Shown here: one piece after another, positions 54,653-64,000 of the stretch
How the letters are laid out: each line of letters begins with the position of its first letter
How positions within the stretch are numbered: the first letter of the stretch is position 1
DNA from: Thauera phenolivorans
Lineage (GTDB): Bacteria > Pseudomonadota > Gammaproteobacteria > Burkholderiales > Rhodocyclaceae
Assembly (NCBI RefSeq): GCF_001696715.1
Contig: NZ_MBFM01000003.1
Coordinates: 510,431 to 574,430 of the forward strand
Direction: 5' to 3'
DNA length: 64,000 nt
The notes under the pieces: generated by a model
Told to the model about the DNA's origin: nothing
The model's input: only the letters and a program-made list of their open reading frames with translations
The model's database searches: none
Position numbers and translations under genes: made by a program

Positions 54653-55231
54653 ATGAGCGAAGGAGAGATCCTCGCCCGCGCGCTCGGCGGGCGCGTGCTG
54701 GTGATGGTGGGTGACCTGACCGAGCAGAAGGTCGATGCGATCGTCAATGCGGCCAACAGCGGCCTGCTCGGCGGCGGTGGGGTCGACGGCGCGATCCACC
54801 GTCGGGGTGGGCCGGCGATCCTGGCCGAGTGCAGCGAGATCCGGCGCACCACGCATCCGGACGGCCTGTCTGCCGGCGAGGCGGTGATCACGACCGGCGG
54901 GGCGCTGCCGGCGCGTCACGTCGTCCATACCGTGGGTCCGGTGTATGGGCAGGAAGACGGGGCGGAGGAGGGCCTGCTGGCGAGCTGCTATCGCAAGGCG
55001 CTCGGGCGTGCCCGTGAGCACGGCCTGAAGACGCTCGCCTTCCCCGCCATCTCAACCGGCATCTTCGGCTATCCCGCCGACGCCGCGGCGCGGGTGGTGT
55101 CGCGCACGCTGCAGGACGAACTCGCCGGCGAACGCCAGTTGGAGGAGGTCAGGCTGGTGTTCTTCGATCGCGAGCAGGCAGAGACCTTTCTCGCCGCCGC
55201 GGACTTCGATCCACCGGCGGAGCGGGCCTGA
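54653..55231 (+). CDS. Macro-domain O-acetyl-ADP-ribose deacetylase-type protein
   Basis: 192-aa macro domain of the YmdB/MacroD type: GDLTEQKVDAIVNAANSGLLGGGGVDGAIHRRGG near residues 20-50 and AFPAISTGIFGYP near 128-140 for ADP-ribose binding. It should hydrolyse O-acetyl-ADP-ribose or reverse mono-ADP-ribosylation. Stand-alone gene; no ADP-ribosyltransferase is adjacent. Confidence 0.95.
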   Translation: MSEGEILARALGGRVLVMVGDLTEQKVDAIVNAANSGLLGGGGVDGAIHRRGGPAILAECSEIRRTTHPDGLSAGEAVITTGGALPARHVVHTVGPVYGQEDGAEEGLLASCYRKALGRAREHGLKTLAFPAISTGIFGYPADAAARVVSRTLQDELAGERQLEEVRLVFFDREQAETFLAAADFDPPAERA

Positions 55232-55282
55232 TCGCACAGAGGGCTGCGCACCCTCGGCGCGTGCGCGGGCGACGATGATTTC

Positions 55283-55296
55283 TTGCCTTGGCTCAA
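55283..55296. promoter_or_regulatory. Possible Fnr/Dnr-like box before DUF2249 gene
   Basis: TTGCCTTGGCTCAA keeps TTG-N8-CAA spacing of TTGAT-N4-ATCAA boxes with outer C/G extending the dyad, but inner positions differ. It is 78 bases before the ATG. DUF2249 genes are often linked to nitrate respiration; still weak evidence. Confidence 0.3.
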
Positions 55297-55373
55297 GGTT
55301 TTGCGAAGGTCGGACGGGCAGAGTGCGGAACCTGCGGCGCGGTGCCGCATGCAAAATCCCAGTGGAGACTTCT

Positions 55374-55703
55374 ATGTCCGGCTTCGACAACGACATCCAT
55401 CCCTTCGACGCGCGCGGCGTGGCCAAGCGCTTTCGGCACGCGGCGATTTTCGGCGCGCTCGAGAGCCTGAGCGACGGCGAGACGATGCGCTTCGTCAATG
55501 ACCACGACCCGCTGCCGCTGCTCGGCCAGATCCAGCAGCGCTACGGCCACCAGGTCGCGATCAAGTACGTCGCGCGCGAGCCGGGCAACATCGTCATCGA
55601 TTTCTCCATTCAGCTCGAGGCGCAGCGCGGCGCCGGTGCGGCGGCGGGTGCGGCCGCCGGTGGTGGCTGCGGCGGCGGCGGGCACGGCTGCGGCTGCGCC
55701 TGA
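55374..55703 (+). CDS. DUF2249-family protein with Gly/Cys/His tail
   Basis: 109-aa cytosolic protein. DUF2249 core: FDARGVAKRFRHAAIFGALESLSDGETMRFVNDHDPLPLLGQIQQRYG, a SirA/TusA-like small alpha-beta fold common in denitrifiers. The C-terminus is Ala/Gly-rich with GGGCGGGGHGCGCA, likely to bind a metal. ATG after GTGGAGAC. Function unknown. Confidence 0.88.
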   Translation: MSGFDNDIHPFDARGVAKRFRHAAIFGALESLSDGETMRFVNDHDPLPLLGQIQQRYGHQVAIKYVAREPGNIVIDFSIQLEAQRGAGAAAGAAAGGGCGGGGHGCGCA

Positions 55704-55734
55704 GACCTGAATCGCGCGGAGTGCGGGCGCGGGA

Positions 55735-56748
55735 TCAGGCCGCAAGCCAGCGTCCCTCCCAGCCTGCCACTTCAGGCAGATGGCGGGCGAGGTCGCTGGC
55801 AAGCTCGCGTTCGAGCAGCAGCGCGAGTTCGCGCACGCGTTCGTCGTCGCTTTCCGGCAGTACTGGCTCGAGGCGGACGATCAGCGCGCCCGCGGGTCGG
55901 CCACGCCGTCCGGGGAGACCGGCGCCTTCGATACGAAGTTCGCGGCGCTTGGCGCTGCCGGGCTGAAGTTCCAGCCTGCGCGCCCCGCCCGGCACCGGCA
56001 CCTCGATCGTCCCGCCGATCAGCATCCGCAGGGCGCTGACCGGGCGGGTGATGATCAGGTCGCGACCCTCCAGCGTGTACAGCGGGTGAGGGGCGATCGC
56101 GATCCGCAGTCGGAGGTCACCGCGCACGCCGTCGACCTCCTCGTGTGCCATCCCTTCGCCTTCAAGGCGGAGTTCGTCACCGTTCCCCATTCCCGGCGGG
56201 ACGTGGGCGAGCAGGCGACGCAGTACCCGTCCGCGCCCGCTGCCGCCGCATTCGCTGCAGGCCTGGCGCTTGAGGTAGCCGCGTCCGTCACAGTCCGTGC
56301 AGGCGGTGGTGCGCCCCTTCGCGCGCAGCCGGCCGGTGCCGTGGCAGTGACCGCACAGCCGGCTGTTCAGCAAGGTCTCGACGCCGCCGCCGTCGCAAGT
56401 CTCGCACACGGCTTCGTCGATGAGATCCACGATGCGATCGCAACCGAGGCAGGCCTCTTCCACACTGAGGTTGAGCTCCTGCCTGCGGTCGGCACCGCGC
56501 TTGCGCGCGGGGCGCTCGGGTTCCGGGGGGGCCTCCGGCTGCGGATCGGGCTCGTGGGTTTCTTCCGGCTGCGCCTCGAGGGCATCGAGCAGGCTCTGGT
56601 AGGCGAGCCGCAGGCGGGTGAAGTGCTCCACCGCGGCGGGGTCGCCATTGCGGTCGGGATGCCAGCGCATCGCGAGCTTGCGGAAGGCTCGCTTGAGTGC
56701 GGGAGCGTCGACGCCCGGCGCGACGCCGAGCAGGGTGTAGGCATCCAT
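55735..56748 (-). CDS. DnaJ-like J-domain/zinc-finger protein
   Basis: 337-aa chaperone-like protein. J domain with HPD motif at H30-D32 (WHPDRNG), Pro/Glu-rich linker in place of the Gly/Phe region, zinc-finger domain with CxxC pairs (CLGC, CETC, CGHC, CTDC, CSEC), then C-terminal substrate-binding beta domain (PHPLYTLEGRDLIITRPVS). Shorter than classical DnaJ (about 375) and with a replaced G/F linker, so a DnaJ-like co-chaperone rather than DnaJ itself. Confidence 0.9.
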   Translation of the reverse strand: MDAYTLLGVAPGVDAPALKRAFRKLAMRWHPDRNGDPAAVEHFTRLRLAYQSLLDALEAQPEETHEPDPQPEAPPEPERPARKRGADRRQELNLSVEEACLGCDRIVDLIDEAVCETCDGGGVETLLNSRLCGHCHGTGRLRAKGRTTACTDCDGRGYLKRQACSECGGSGRGRVLRRLLAHVPPGMGNGDELRLEGEGMAHEEVDGVRGDLRLRIAIAPHPLYTLEGRDLIITRPVSALRMLIGGTIEVPVPGGARRLELQPGSAKRRELRIEGAGLPGRRGRPAGALIVRLEPVLPESDDERVRELALLLERELASDLARHLPEVAGWEGRWLAA

Positions 56749-56842
56749 CGGGTCAGAGATCCTGGCCGGGGGTGGGCTGAAGAAGGTGCATCGCGCCCCA
56801 ATTATGCAGCGATCGATACGTCGATGCGCGCTGGACCGCCCT

Positions 56843-57193
56843 TCAATTGTCGGGCGCGGGCGGTTGCGATGCGGGCGGGGCGTCGATGGCGGTGTCGGGC
56901 TGGGCCTTGCGATTCATCTCGGGCGCGCCCGGCCGGTCTCCCGAGCGCCACCAGCCAGTCAGCAGCACGACCACGACGAGCAGCACGAAAGTGCCGCCGC
57001 CGACCGCCGCGACCACCGGATGATCCTGCGGCCGCCAGCGCCTGCGAGGCACGTAGAAGCGGTGCACGCAGGCGAGGCAGCGGTAGGCTTGCTCGCCTGC
57101 GTGGGCCGTCCGCTCCTCATCGGAGCGCCAGGGCGATTCGCTGCAATTGGTGCTGCCGCACTCGGGGCAGGTCGGAGAGGATTTCTTCTTCAT
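56843..57193 (-). CDS. Zinc-ribbon protein with one membrane helix
   Basis: 116 aa. Two CxxC pairs (CPECGS at 9-12 and CLAC at about 39-42) form a likely zinc ribbon, followed by a basic stretch RRRWRP and a membrane helix (about 61-79) with a Pro-rich periplasmic tail. Similar small proteins are seen in betaproteobacteria without assigned function. The REP-like copy at 57210 borders its start. Confidence 0.7.
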   Translation of the reverse strand: MKKKSSPTCPECGSTNCSESPWRSDEERTAHAGEQAYRCLACVHRFYVPRRRWRPQDHPVVAAVGGGTFVLLVVVVLLTGWWRSGDRPGAPEMNRKAQPDTAIDAPPASQPPAPDN

Positions 57194-57209
57194 GACCGTA
57201 AGCCGTGTC

Positions 57210-57295
57210 GATGTTACAACCGCCGTTATCGCGCACAGGGCTGCGCTCCAGCGGGGGCGAGCGCGGCCGTAGGAGCCCTGCCCTCAGGGCGATAG
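57210..57295. repeat. REP-like elements, head-to-head halves
   Basis: Minus-strand reading gives GGAGCGCAGCCCTGTGCGCGATAA then CGGCGGT, nearly the same as the 16441 unit; plus-strand reading from 57269 (GTAGGAGCCCTGCCCTCAGG) matches the reverse complement of that unit's other end. The element fills the gap between the zinc-ribbon gene and ettA. Same family as 16335-16512. Confidence 0.65.
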
Positions 57296-57316
57296 CATCC
57301 GTGTCGCTGGCACGGC

Positions 57317-58981
<1,665 letters not shown>

Positions 58982-59069
58982 GGAGTCCGTCTTCTGTGTG
59001 GATGGCGTAAGGCCGCGAGTCTACCGCAGCCGGCAGCGGGCGGGGAATCGCCCGCGGCGGGCGCGCTCT

Positions 59070-61640
59070 TCAGCCGCGCCCCAGACGGCGGGCGAACTCG
59101 CCAGCGGGCAGGGGGCGATCGAACAGATAGCCCTGCAGATGGTTGCAGCCACGCGCGGCGAGAAAGTCGCGCTGGGCCTCGGTCTCGACGCCTTCGGCGA
59201 TCACCTGCAGGCCGAGGCTGTGGCCGAGGGCGATGACGGCGGTGGCGATCTTGCCGTCGGTGGCGTCGTCGCCGATGTCCGCGACGAAGCTGCGGTCGAT
59301 CTTCAGCACGTTGACATCGAACTGGCGCAGGTAGGCGAGCGAGGAGTAGCCCGAGCCGAAGTCGTCGATCGACAGCGCCACCCCCATTTTGCGCAGGCGC
59401 GAAAGGGTGTCGATGGTGCGCTCGATGTCACGCATCAGCATCGTCTCGGTGAGTTCGAGCTCGAGCAGGGCGGCGGGCAGGCGGTTGGCGGCGAGGGTGT
59501 CGCGCACCAGCGTCACCAGGTCCTGCTGCACGAACTGCGCGGCCGCCAGATTCACCGCCACCGGCACGGGCTCGAGTCCGGCATCGAGCCAGGCGCGCAG
59601 CTGTCGGCAGGCTTCGCGCAGCACCCATTCGCCGATCGGCACGATCAGGCCGGACTCCTCGGCCGCCGGCACGAAGCGGCCCGGCCCCAGCAGGCCGAGT
59701 TCTGGATGCTGCCAGCGCAGCAGCGCCTCGGCGCCGATCAGGCGGCCGCTGCGCGCCTCGACCTTGGGCTGGTAGTGCAGGCGCAGCTCGTCGCGCACCA
59801 GCGCGCCGCGCAGCTGGTTCTCGAGCAGCAGTTCGCCGAGCGAGGCGGAGTTCATGTCCGCCGAATAGAACTGGAAGTTGCCGCGGCCGATGGACTTGCT
59901 GCGCTGCATGGCGGATTCAGCGTTGCGCAGCAGGTCGGGCGCGCGCTGGGCGTCGTCGGGGTAGAGGGCGAGGCCGAGGCTGGCGGTGACCGTGAGCTCG
60001 TGCTCGCCGATGCGGTAGGGCGCGGCCAGCATGGCGAGGATCTTGCGCGCGATCGTCCCCGCATCCTGGCTGCTGCCGACGTCGGGCAGCACGAAGGCGA
60101 ACTCGTCGCTGCCGAGGCGGGCGAGGGTGTCGGTGTCGCGGATCTCGGCCAGGCAGCGGTCGCGGAACTGCAGCAGCAGGGTGTCGCCGGCGTCGTGGCC
60201 GAGGCCGTCGTTGATCGCCTTGAAGCGGTCGAGGTCGAGGAAGAGCACCGCCGCGCGGCGGCCGTCGCGGCGTGCCTTGAGCACCGCCTGGTTGAGCCGG
60301 TCGAGGAAAAGCGCGCGGTTGGGCAGGCTGGTGAGCGGGTCGTGATGGGCGAGGTGGCTGATGCGTGCCTCGGCCTCCTTGCGCTCGGTGACGTCGGAGA
60401 AAATGCCGATGTAGCGGTTCGGCGGTGCGTCGCCGTCGCGGATCGCGGTGATCGACAGCCACTCGGGGAATACCGAGCCGTCGCGCCGGCGGTTCCAGAT
60501 CTCGCCCTGCCACTGGCCGTGACTGGCGAGGGTGGCCCACATGTCGCGGTAATAGTCGCCGCGGTGGCGGCCCGAGCCGAGGATCGAGGGCTTGCGTCCC
60601 TGAACGTCGTCGGGGCCGTAGCCGGTGATGCGGGTAAACGCCGGGTTGATCGCGACGATGCGGGCCTCGGCGTCGGTGATCAGCATGCCTTCGCTCGCCT
60701 CGGTGAACACCGCGGCGTAAAGTCTCAGCGCGTCCTCGGTCCGCCGCAGCGCATCCAGGTTGTCGCTTAGCTCGCGGTTGGCGGCGGCGAGCGCGCCCGA
60801 GGCACGGCGCAGCCTGGCCTTCTCGAGCACGAGATAGCAGCCCAACGCGAGGGCGGCGAGCAGCAGCACCGCTCGGTAGCCTTGCGCGACACGGGCGGCG
60901 CGCTCGTGCCCGGCGCCATAGGCGTGGATCAGGCGCTCGCCGAGCGGCGCGCTCGGCAGGCTGACGATCCGGCGATTCAGGGCGTCGACCCGTGGCGCGC
61001 GCTCGAGGATCACCCCGGCGTGGGCGAGCAGGTTGCGCAGCGCGTCGCGCTGCGCCGGATGGCGCTCGGCCTGGCGCTCGAGCGCCCTCATGCCGGCGAG
61101 GGTGTCGGCGTGGCGGGGAAGTTCGACGCCGAGCGCGATCGTCATCACCTCGCGGGCGAGCCGGGCGATCGGCGCGGCGAGGGCCGCGGGCAGATCGGGG
61201 CGGGCGAGCAGCTGATCGGCCGCATGCGGGAAATAGCTCAGCGAGTTGCGAAGCACCGAGTGCTCCCGCTTGAAGCGGTCGATCAGCTCGTCCTTGTGCT
61301 GCTGCAGGCTGCGGTAGGCCTCGATCTGTTCGCGGAGCTGACGACCGTCCTCGGGGGCGAGGAAGGACGGCACTTCGGCGAGGCGGCCGAGCTGCCCGTG
61401 CACCCGGCGACTGCCGGCGACCAGGGCGTCGAAGTCGGCTGCGAGTCCGAGCCGGCTGCCGAGCACCGCGAGGTCGAGTTCGGCAGAGGCGCCACGCAGC
61501 TCGCGCAGTTCGCGGGCGTAGGGCTGGTGCTCGGTGTTCGACACCGAGTCGGCGCGTTCGAACAGCCAGCCGAGCGCCAGCGCGCAGCACAGCACCAGGA
61601 GCGCCCGGCGCAGGCTCGACGGGGCAGGGCGCGCGATCAA
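59070..61640 (-). CDS. PAS-GGDEF-EAL cyclic-di-GMP protein
   Basis: 856-aa membrane protein. N-terminal helix (10-25), periplasmic helical sensor (DAHL-like) to about 250, second helix, PAS (about 305-410), GGDEF with changed motif RLGSDEF (GSDEF), EAL with EALLRWQ, N in VAVNLAAAQF, DDFGSGYSSL and GVETEAQ all intact. The EAL half should hydrolyse c-di-GMP; GSDEF may still synthesise or act as a GTP sensor. Overlaps the cytochrome peroxidase stop (ATGA), so redox or peroxide control of c-di-GMP is likely. Confidence 0.9.
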   Translation of the reverse strand: MIARPAPSSLRRALLVLCCALALGWLFERADSVSNTEHQPYARELRELRGASAELDLAVLGSRLGLAADFDALVAGSRRVHGQLGRLAEVPSFLAPEDGRQLREQIEAYRSLQQHKDELIDRFKREHSVLRNSLSYFPHAADQLLARPDLPAALAAPIARLAREVMTIALGVELPRHADTLAGMRALERQAERHPAQRDALRNLLAHAGVILERAPRVDALNRRIVSLPSAPLGERLIHAYGAGHERAARVAQGYRAVLLLAALALGCYLVLEKARLRRASGALAAANRELSDNLDALRRTEDALRLYAAVFTEASEGMLITDAEARIVAINPAFTRITGYGPDDVQGRKPSILGSGRHRGDYYRDMWATLASHGQWQGEIWNRRRDGSVFPEWLSITAIRDGDAPPNRYIGIFSDVTERKEAEARISHLAHHDPLTSLPNRALFLDRLNQAVLKARRDGRRAAVLFLDLDRFKAINDGLGHDAGDTLLLQFRDRCLAEIRDTDTLARLGSDEFAFVLPDVGSSQDAGTIARKILAMLAAPYRIGEHELTVTASLGLALYPDDAQRAPDLLRNAESAMQRSKSIGRGNFQFYSADMNSASLGELLLENQLRGALVRDELRLHYQPKVEARSGRLIGAEALLRWQHPELGLLGPGRFVPAAEESGLIVPIGEWVLREACRQLRAWLDAGLEPVPVAVNLAAAQFVQQDLVTLVRDTLAANRLPAALLELELTETMLMRDIERTIDTLSRLRKMGVALSIDDFGSGYSSLAYLRQFDVNVLKIDRSFVADIGDDATDGKIATAVIALGHSLGLQVIAEGVETEAQRDFLAARGCNHLQGYLFDRPLPAGEFARRLGRG

Positions 61641-62665
61641 CGCGTGGCCCTCGGCGCGACGCGTCCGGTGAGGCTCTCGAGGAAGGCGGCGATCAGGCGG
61701 CGATCGTCTTCCCCGATCTCGCGGCCGAGCTGGTAGCGCGCCATGACGCGGATCGCCTCGTCGAGGGTCGCGGCCGAGCCGTCGTGGAAGTAGGGCGCGG
61801 TGAGCGCGACGTTGCGCAGGCTGGGCACCTTGAACACGTGGCGGTCCTCGTCGCGACCCGTCACCCGATAGCGGCCGAGGTCGGCCTCGGTGACGCCGCC
61901 GCGGTCGGCGAAGTAGTCGCCCATCACGCCGAAGCGCTGGTACATGTTGCCGCCGACCCCCACGCCCTGATGGCAGCTGGCGCAGCCGAAGGCCTTGAAG
62001 CGCGCGAAGCCCTCGCGCGCCGTGGCGCTGATCGCCCGCTCGTCGCCGCGCAGGTAGCGGTCGAAGTCGGCGTCCACCGGCACCAGGCTGCGCTCGTAAT
62101 GGGAGATGGCGTCGGCGACCGTGGCCGGGGAGATGCCCTCATGCGGGTAGATGCGATCGAAGCGGGCGCGCAAGGGCGGGTCGGCGGCGAGGCGGGCGAG
62201 CACCTCTTCCCAGCTCGAACCCATCTCGTGCGGTTCATGGATCGGGCCGGCGACCTGCTCCTCGAGGGTGGCAGCGCGTCCGTCCCAGAACTGGGCAAGG
62301 CCGAGCGCGGCGTTCAGCACGCTCGGCGCGTTGATCTCGCCCACAGCGCCGCCGACGCCGACCGAATGGGGCCGGCCGTCGCCGCCGCCGGCCTCAGGGC
62401 TGTGGCAGCTCGCGCACGCGATGCTGCCGTCGTGCGACAGCAGGCGGGAGTGGAACAGCGCCTCGCCGAGTGCCGCCTTCTCGCCCAGCGAGGGTGGAGG
62501 GTGAGGGACGGGTGAGACCGGGCCGCCGCGCTGCCAGGCCTGCAGCATCGGGTGGAGATCGCGGTCGTCGATGCCGGCTTGCGTGTCGCGGGCAGCGAAA
62601 ACCAATCCGCCTGCCAGCGCCGAGATGAAAGCGAAAATCAGGAGGTGGGGGGCGCCATGTTTCAC
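61637..62665 (-). CDS. Di-haem cytochrome c peroxidase (MauG/CcpA type)
   Basis: 342-aa exported di-haem protein with GTG start. Two CxxCH haem sites: IACASCHSPEAGG near residue 85 and FGCASCHQG near residue 226. Signal peptide about 1-30. Reduces H2O2 in the periplasm with electrons from cytochrome c. An Fnr-type box is 37 bases upstream, so expression should rise at low oxygen. Downstream and overlapping is the GGDEF/EAL gene. Confidence 0.92.
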   Translation of the reverse strand: MKHGAPHLLIFAFISALAGGLVFAARDTQAGIDDRDLHPMLQAWQRGGPVSPVPHPPPSLGEKAALGEALFHSRLLSHDGSIACASCHSPEAGGGDGRPHSVGVGGAVGEINAPSVLNAALGLAQFWDGRAATLEEQVAGPIHEPHEMGSSWEEVLARLAADPPLRARFDRIYPHEGISPATVADAISHYERSLVPVDADFDRYLRGDERAISATAREGFARFKAFGCASCHQGVGVGGNMYQRFGVMGDYFADRGGVTEADLGRYRVTGRDEDRHVFKVPSLRNVALTAPYFHDGSAATLDEAIRVMARYQLGREIGEDDRRLIAAFLESLTGRVAPRATR

Positions 62666-62701
62666 GGGGGCGGATGCTAGCCCGACTCGATCGCCGAAGT
62701 T

Positions 62702-62715
62702 TGATCTCGATCAAT
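62702..62715. promoter_or_regulatory. Fnr/Anr-type box
   Basis: TTGATCTCGATCAA is a perfect match to TTGAT-N4-ATCAA. It lies 37-50 bases before the GTG of the di-haem peroxidase gene and 29 bases past the fpr stop, so it most likely activates the peroxidase/GGDEF-EAL operon under oxygen limitation. Confidence 0.85.
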
Positions 62716-62744
62716 AAAAAACCGGTGTGCACCCCCCGGCGCGC

Positions 62745-63521
62745 TCATTTTTCCACGAAGGCGCGCTCGATCACGTAGTCGCCCGGCTCGCCGATGCGCG
62801 ACGAGACCTCGAAGCCGCGCGCGTCGAGCATCGCCGCGCAATCCTTCAGCATCGCTTGGCTGCCGCACAGCATCGCGCGGTCGAGCGCCGGATCGAGCGG
62901 CGGCAGGCCGGTGTCGGTGAACAGCCGGCCGCTGTCGACGAGCGCGGTGATACGGCCGTTGTTGCGGAAGGGCTCGCGCGTCACCGTGGGGTAATAGATG
63001 AGCTGGGCGCGCACCTGCTCGCCGAAGAACGGGTTGTCCGGCAGTTCGTGCTCGATGAAGTCGGCGTAGGCGAGCTCGGACACGGTGCGCACGCCGTGGA
63101 TCAGAATCACCTTCTCGAAGCGGGCGTAGGTCTCCGGGTCCTGGATGACGCTCAGGAAGGGGGCGAGCCCGGTCCCGGTCGACAACAGGTAGAGGTGGCG
63201 GCCCGGGCGCAGGTCGTGCAGCACCAGGGTGCCGGTGGGCTTCTTGCTGACCACGACCGGGTCGCCCTCGCGCAGGTGCTGCAGGCGGGAGGTGAGCGGG
63301 CCGTCGGGCACCTTGATGCTGAAGAACTCGAGGTGCTCCTCGTAGTTCGGGCTGGCGATGCTGTAGGCGCGGGTCAAGGGGCGACCGTCGACCTCGAGGC
63401 CGATCATGACGAACTGACCGTTCTCGAAGCGGAGCGCAGGATTGCGGCTGGTGCGGAAGCTGAACAGCGAGTCGTTCCAGTGACGGACGCTCAGCACGCG
63501 TTCGGTGGCGAGATTGCTCAT
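62745..63521 (-). CDS. fpr: Ferredoxin/flavodoxin-NADP+ reductase
   Basis: 258-aa FAD enzyme, standard bacterial Fpr length. FAD motif RAYSIASPNYEE, NADP motif STGTGLAPFLSVIQDPE, C-terminal FVEK typical of the subclass I type. ATG 63521 opens MSNLATERVLSVRHW; the longer frame overlaps the regulator's promoter. Divergent from a LysR gene like the fpr-finR pair of Pseudomonas, in which FinR activates fpr under oxidative stress. Confidence 0.95.
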   Translation of the reverse strand: MSNLATERVLSVRHWNDSLFSFRTSRNPALRFENGQFVMIGLEVDGRPLTRAYSIASPNYEEHLEFFSIKVPDGPLTSRLQHLREGDPVVVSKKPTGTLVLHDLRPGRHLYLLSTGTGLAPFLSVIQDPETYARFEKVILIHGVRTVSELAYADFIEHELPDNPFFGEQVRAQLIYYPTVTREPFRNNGRITALVDSGRLFTDTGLPPLDPALDRAMLCGSQAMLKDCAAMLDARGFEVSSRIGEPGDYVIERAFVEK

Positions 63522-63633
63522 GGCTGGTTTCCCTCCGGAGTGGTCAAGGGGAATCGGGGATGGGGGCCATGGTAGGGCGATCGCCTTAGCGGAATTACGG
63601 ATAATACAAATAACGACCATCGAAGGAATCGAT

Positions 63634-64000
63634 ATGCGATACACCTTGCGCCAGCTCCAGGCCTTCGTCGCGGTCGCCCGTGGGGAGAACGTCACGCGCG
63701 CGGCCGAGGCACTTTCGCTGTCGCAGTCGGCCACCAGCGCCGCCCTCGCGGAGCTGGAGAATCTGTTCGGTCAGCCGCTGTTCGATCGCATCGGCAGGCG
63801 CCTGAAACTCAACGAACAGGGTCGGCTGCTGCTGCCGCATGCGGTGGAGCTCCTCGACCGCGCCGAGGAGATCGAAACCCTGCTGCGCGGCGAGCGCGGT
63901 CTCGGCAATCTGCGGGTGGGCGCGACGATGACGATCGGCAACTACCTGCTGCCGCTGATCGTCGCCGGTTTCCTGCAGCGCCATCCTGAGAGCCGGGTCG
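63634..64000 (+). CDS. LysR-family regulator (3' partial), FinR-like
   Basis: First 122 codons visible, running off the window. LysR helix-turn-helix: MRYTLRQLQAFVAVARGENVTRAAEALSLSQSATSAALAELENLFGQPLFDRIGRRLKL, then the inducer domain start GNLRVGATMTIGNYLLPLIVAGF. Divergent from fpr across 112 bases, which holds the shared promoter region. FinR-like role is inferred from position. Confidence 0.9.
   Translation, partial: MRYTLRQLQAFVAVARGENVTRAAEALSLSQSATSAALAELENLFGQPLFDRIGRRLKLNEQGRLLLPHAVELLDRAEEIETLLRGERGLGNLRVGATMTIGNYLLPLIVAGFLQRHPESRV

Overview
The window is about 70% G+C with tightly packed genes. Its content suggests a betaproteobacterium of the Rhodocyclales/Zoogloeaceae type (Thauera/Azoarcus-like): lysS, prfB and recJ of betaproteobacterial type, phasin-like genes, a PEP-CTERM protein, an Fnr-type box before a cytochrome c peroxidase, and an fpr/LysR pair. 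This placement is inference from gene content; no rRNA or tRNA gene was seen.

Layout. 1-8.2 kb: lipid A modification (eptA-like, cut by the window edge, and a PAP2 phosphatase), then a minus-strand operon running thermostable-hemolysin-family acyltransferase, acyl-AMP ligase, haem-oxygenase-like oxidase, SDR, PmrA/QseB-like regulator, QseC-like kinase. A perfect PmrA-type box lies at its head, but the regulator has an in-frame TAG. 8.3-20.6 kb: Gly-rich periplasmic protein, ferric-reductase-like flavoprotein, PhoD-like phosphatase, a cNMP-AckA-PduL fusion, gltX, mnmC, purT and a PRC-barrel protein. 20.8-27.7 kb: TPP-dependent E1 alpha/beta pair, two FMN split-barrel proteins (one with GAF), cytochrome c, a TMEM165-type Mn exporter under a yybP-ykoY riboswitch, an SDR and a CYTH protein. 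27.9-37.2 kb: a patatin, YqeY, then a patatin / CHAT protease / MBL hydrolase operon that looks like a biological-conflict module, then an M1 peptidase and a ChaN-PDZ protein. 37.3-42.6 kb: lysS, a PEP-CTERM protein, a PhnD-like binding protein, an FmdE-like protein and prfB with its programmed frameshift. 42.7-49.9 kb: an accessory, partly decayed region with phasin genes (one frameshifted), fragments resembling phosphoketolase, cyclic-glucan synthase and Crp/Fnr genes, a sulfur cluster (frameshifted CstB-like protein plus two YeeE/YedE subunits), a small Lys-rich protein and DUF2254. 49.9-64 kb: VIT1, BON, DksA-like, recJ, RpfE-like, macro domain, DUF2249, DnaJ-like, ettA, a GGDEF/EAL protein, a MauG/CcpA-type peroxidase, fpr and a divergent LysR gene cut by the window end.

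The parts that most deserve work are the patatin-CHAT-MBL operon, the single-chain cNMP-AckA-PduL enzyme, and the T_hemolysin/ligase/oxidase/SDR operon with its two-component system. Three genes carry single-position lesions (an amber codon at 4054-4056, a frameshift near 43497, a frameshift near 46380). These could be real or sequencing errors; the gene remnants at 43.7-49.7 kb cannot be explained by single-base errors.
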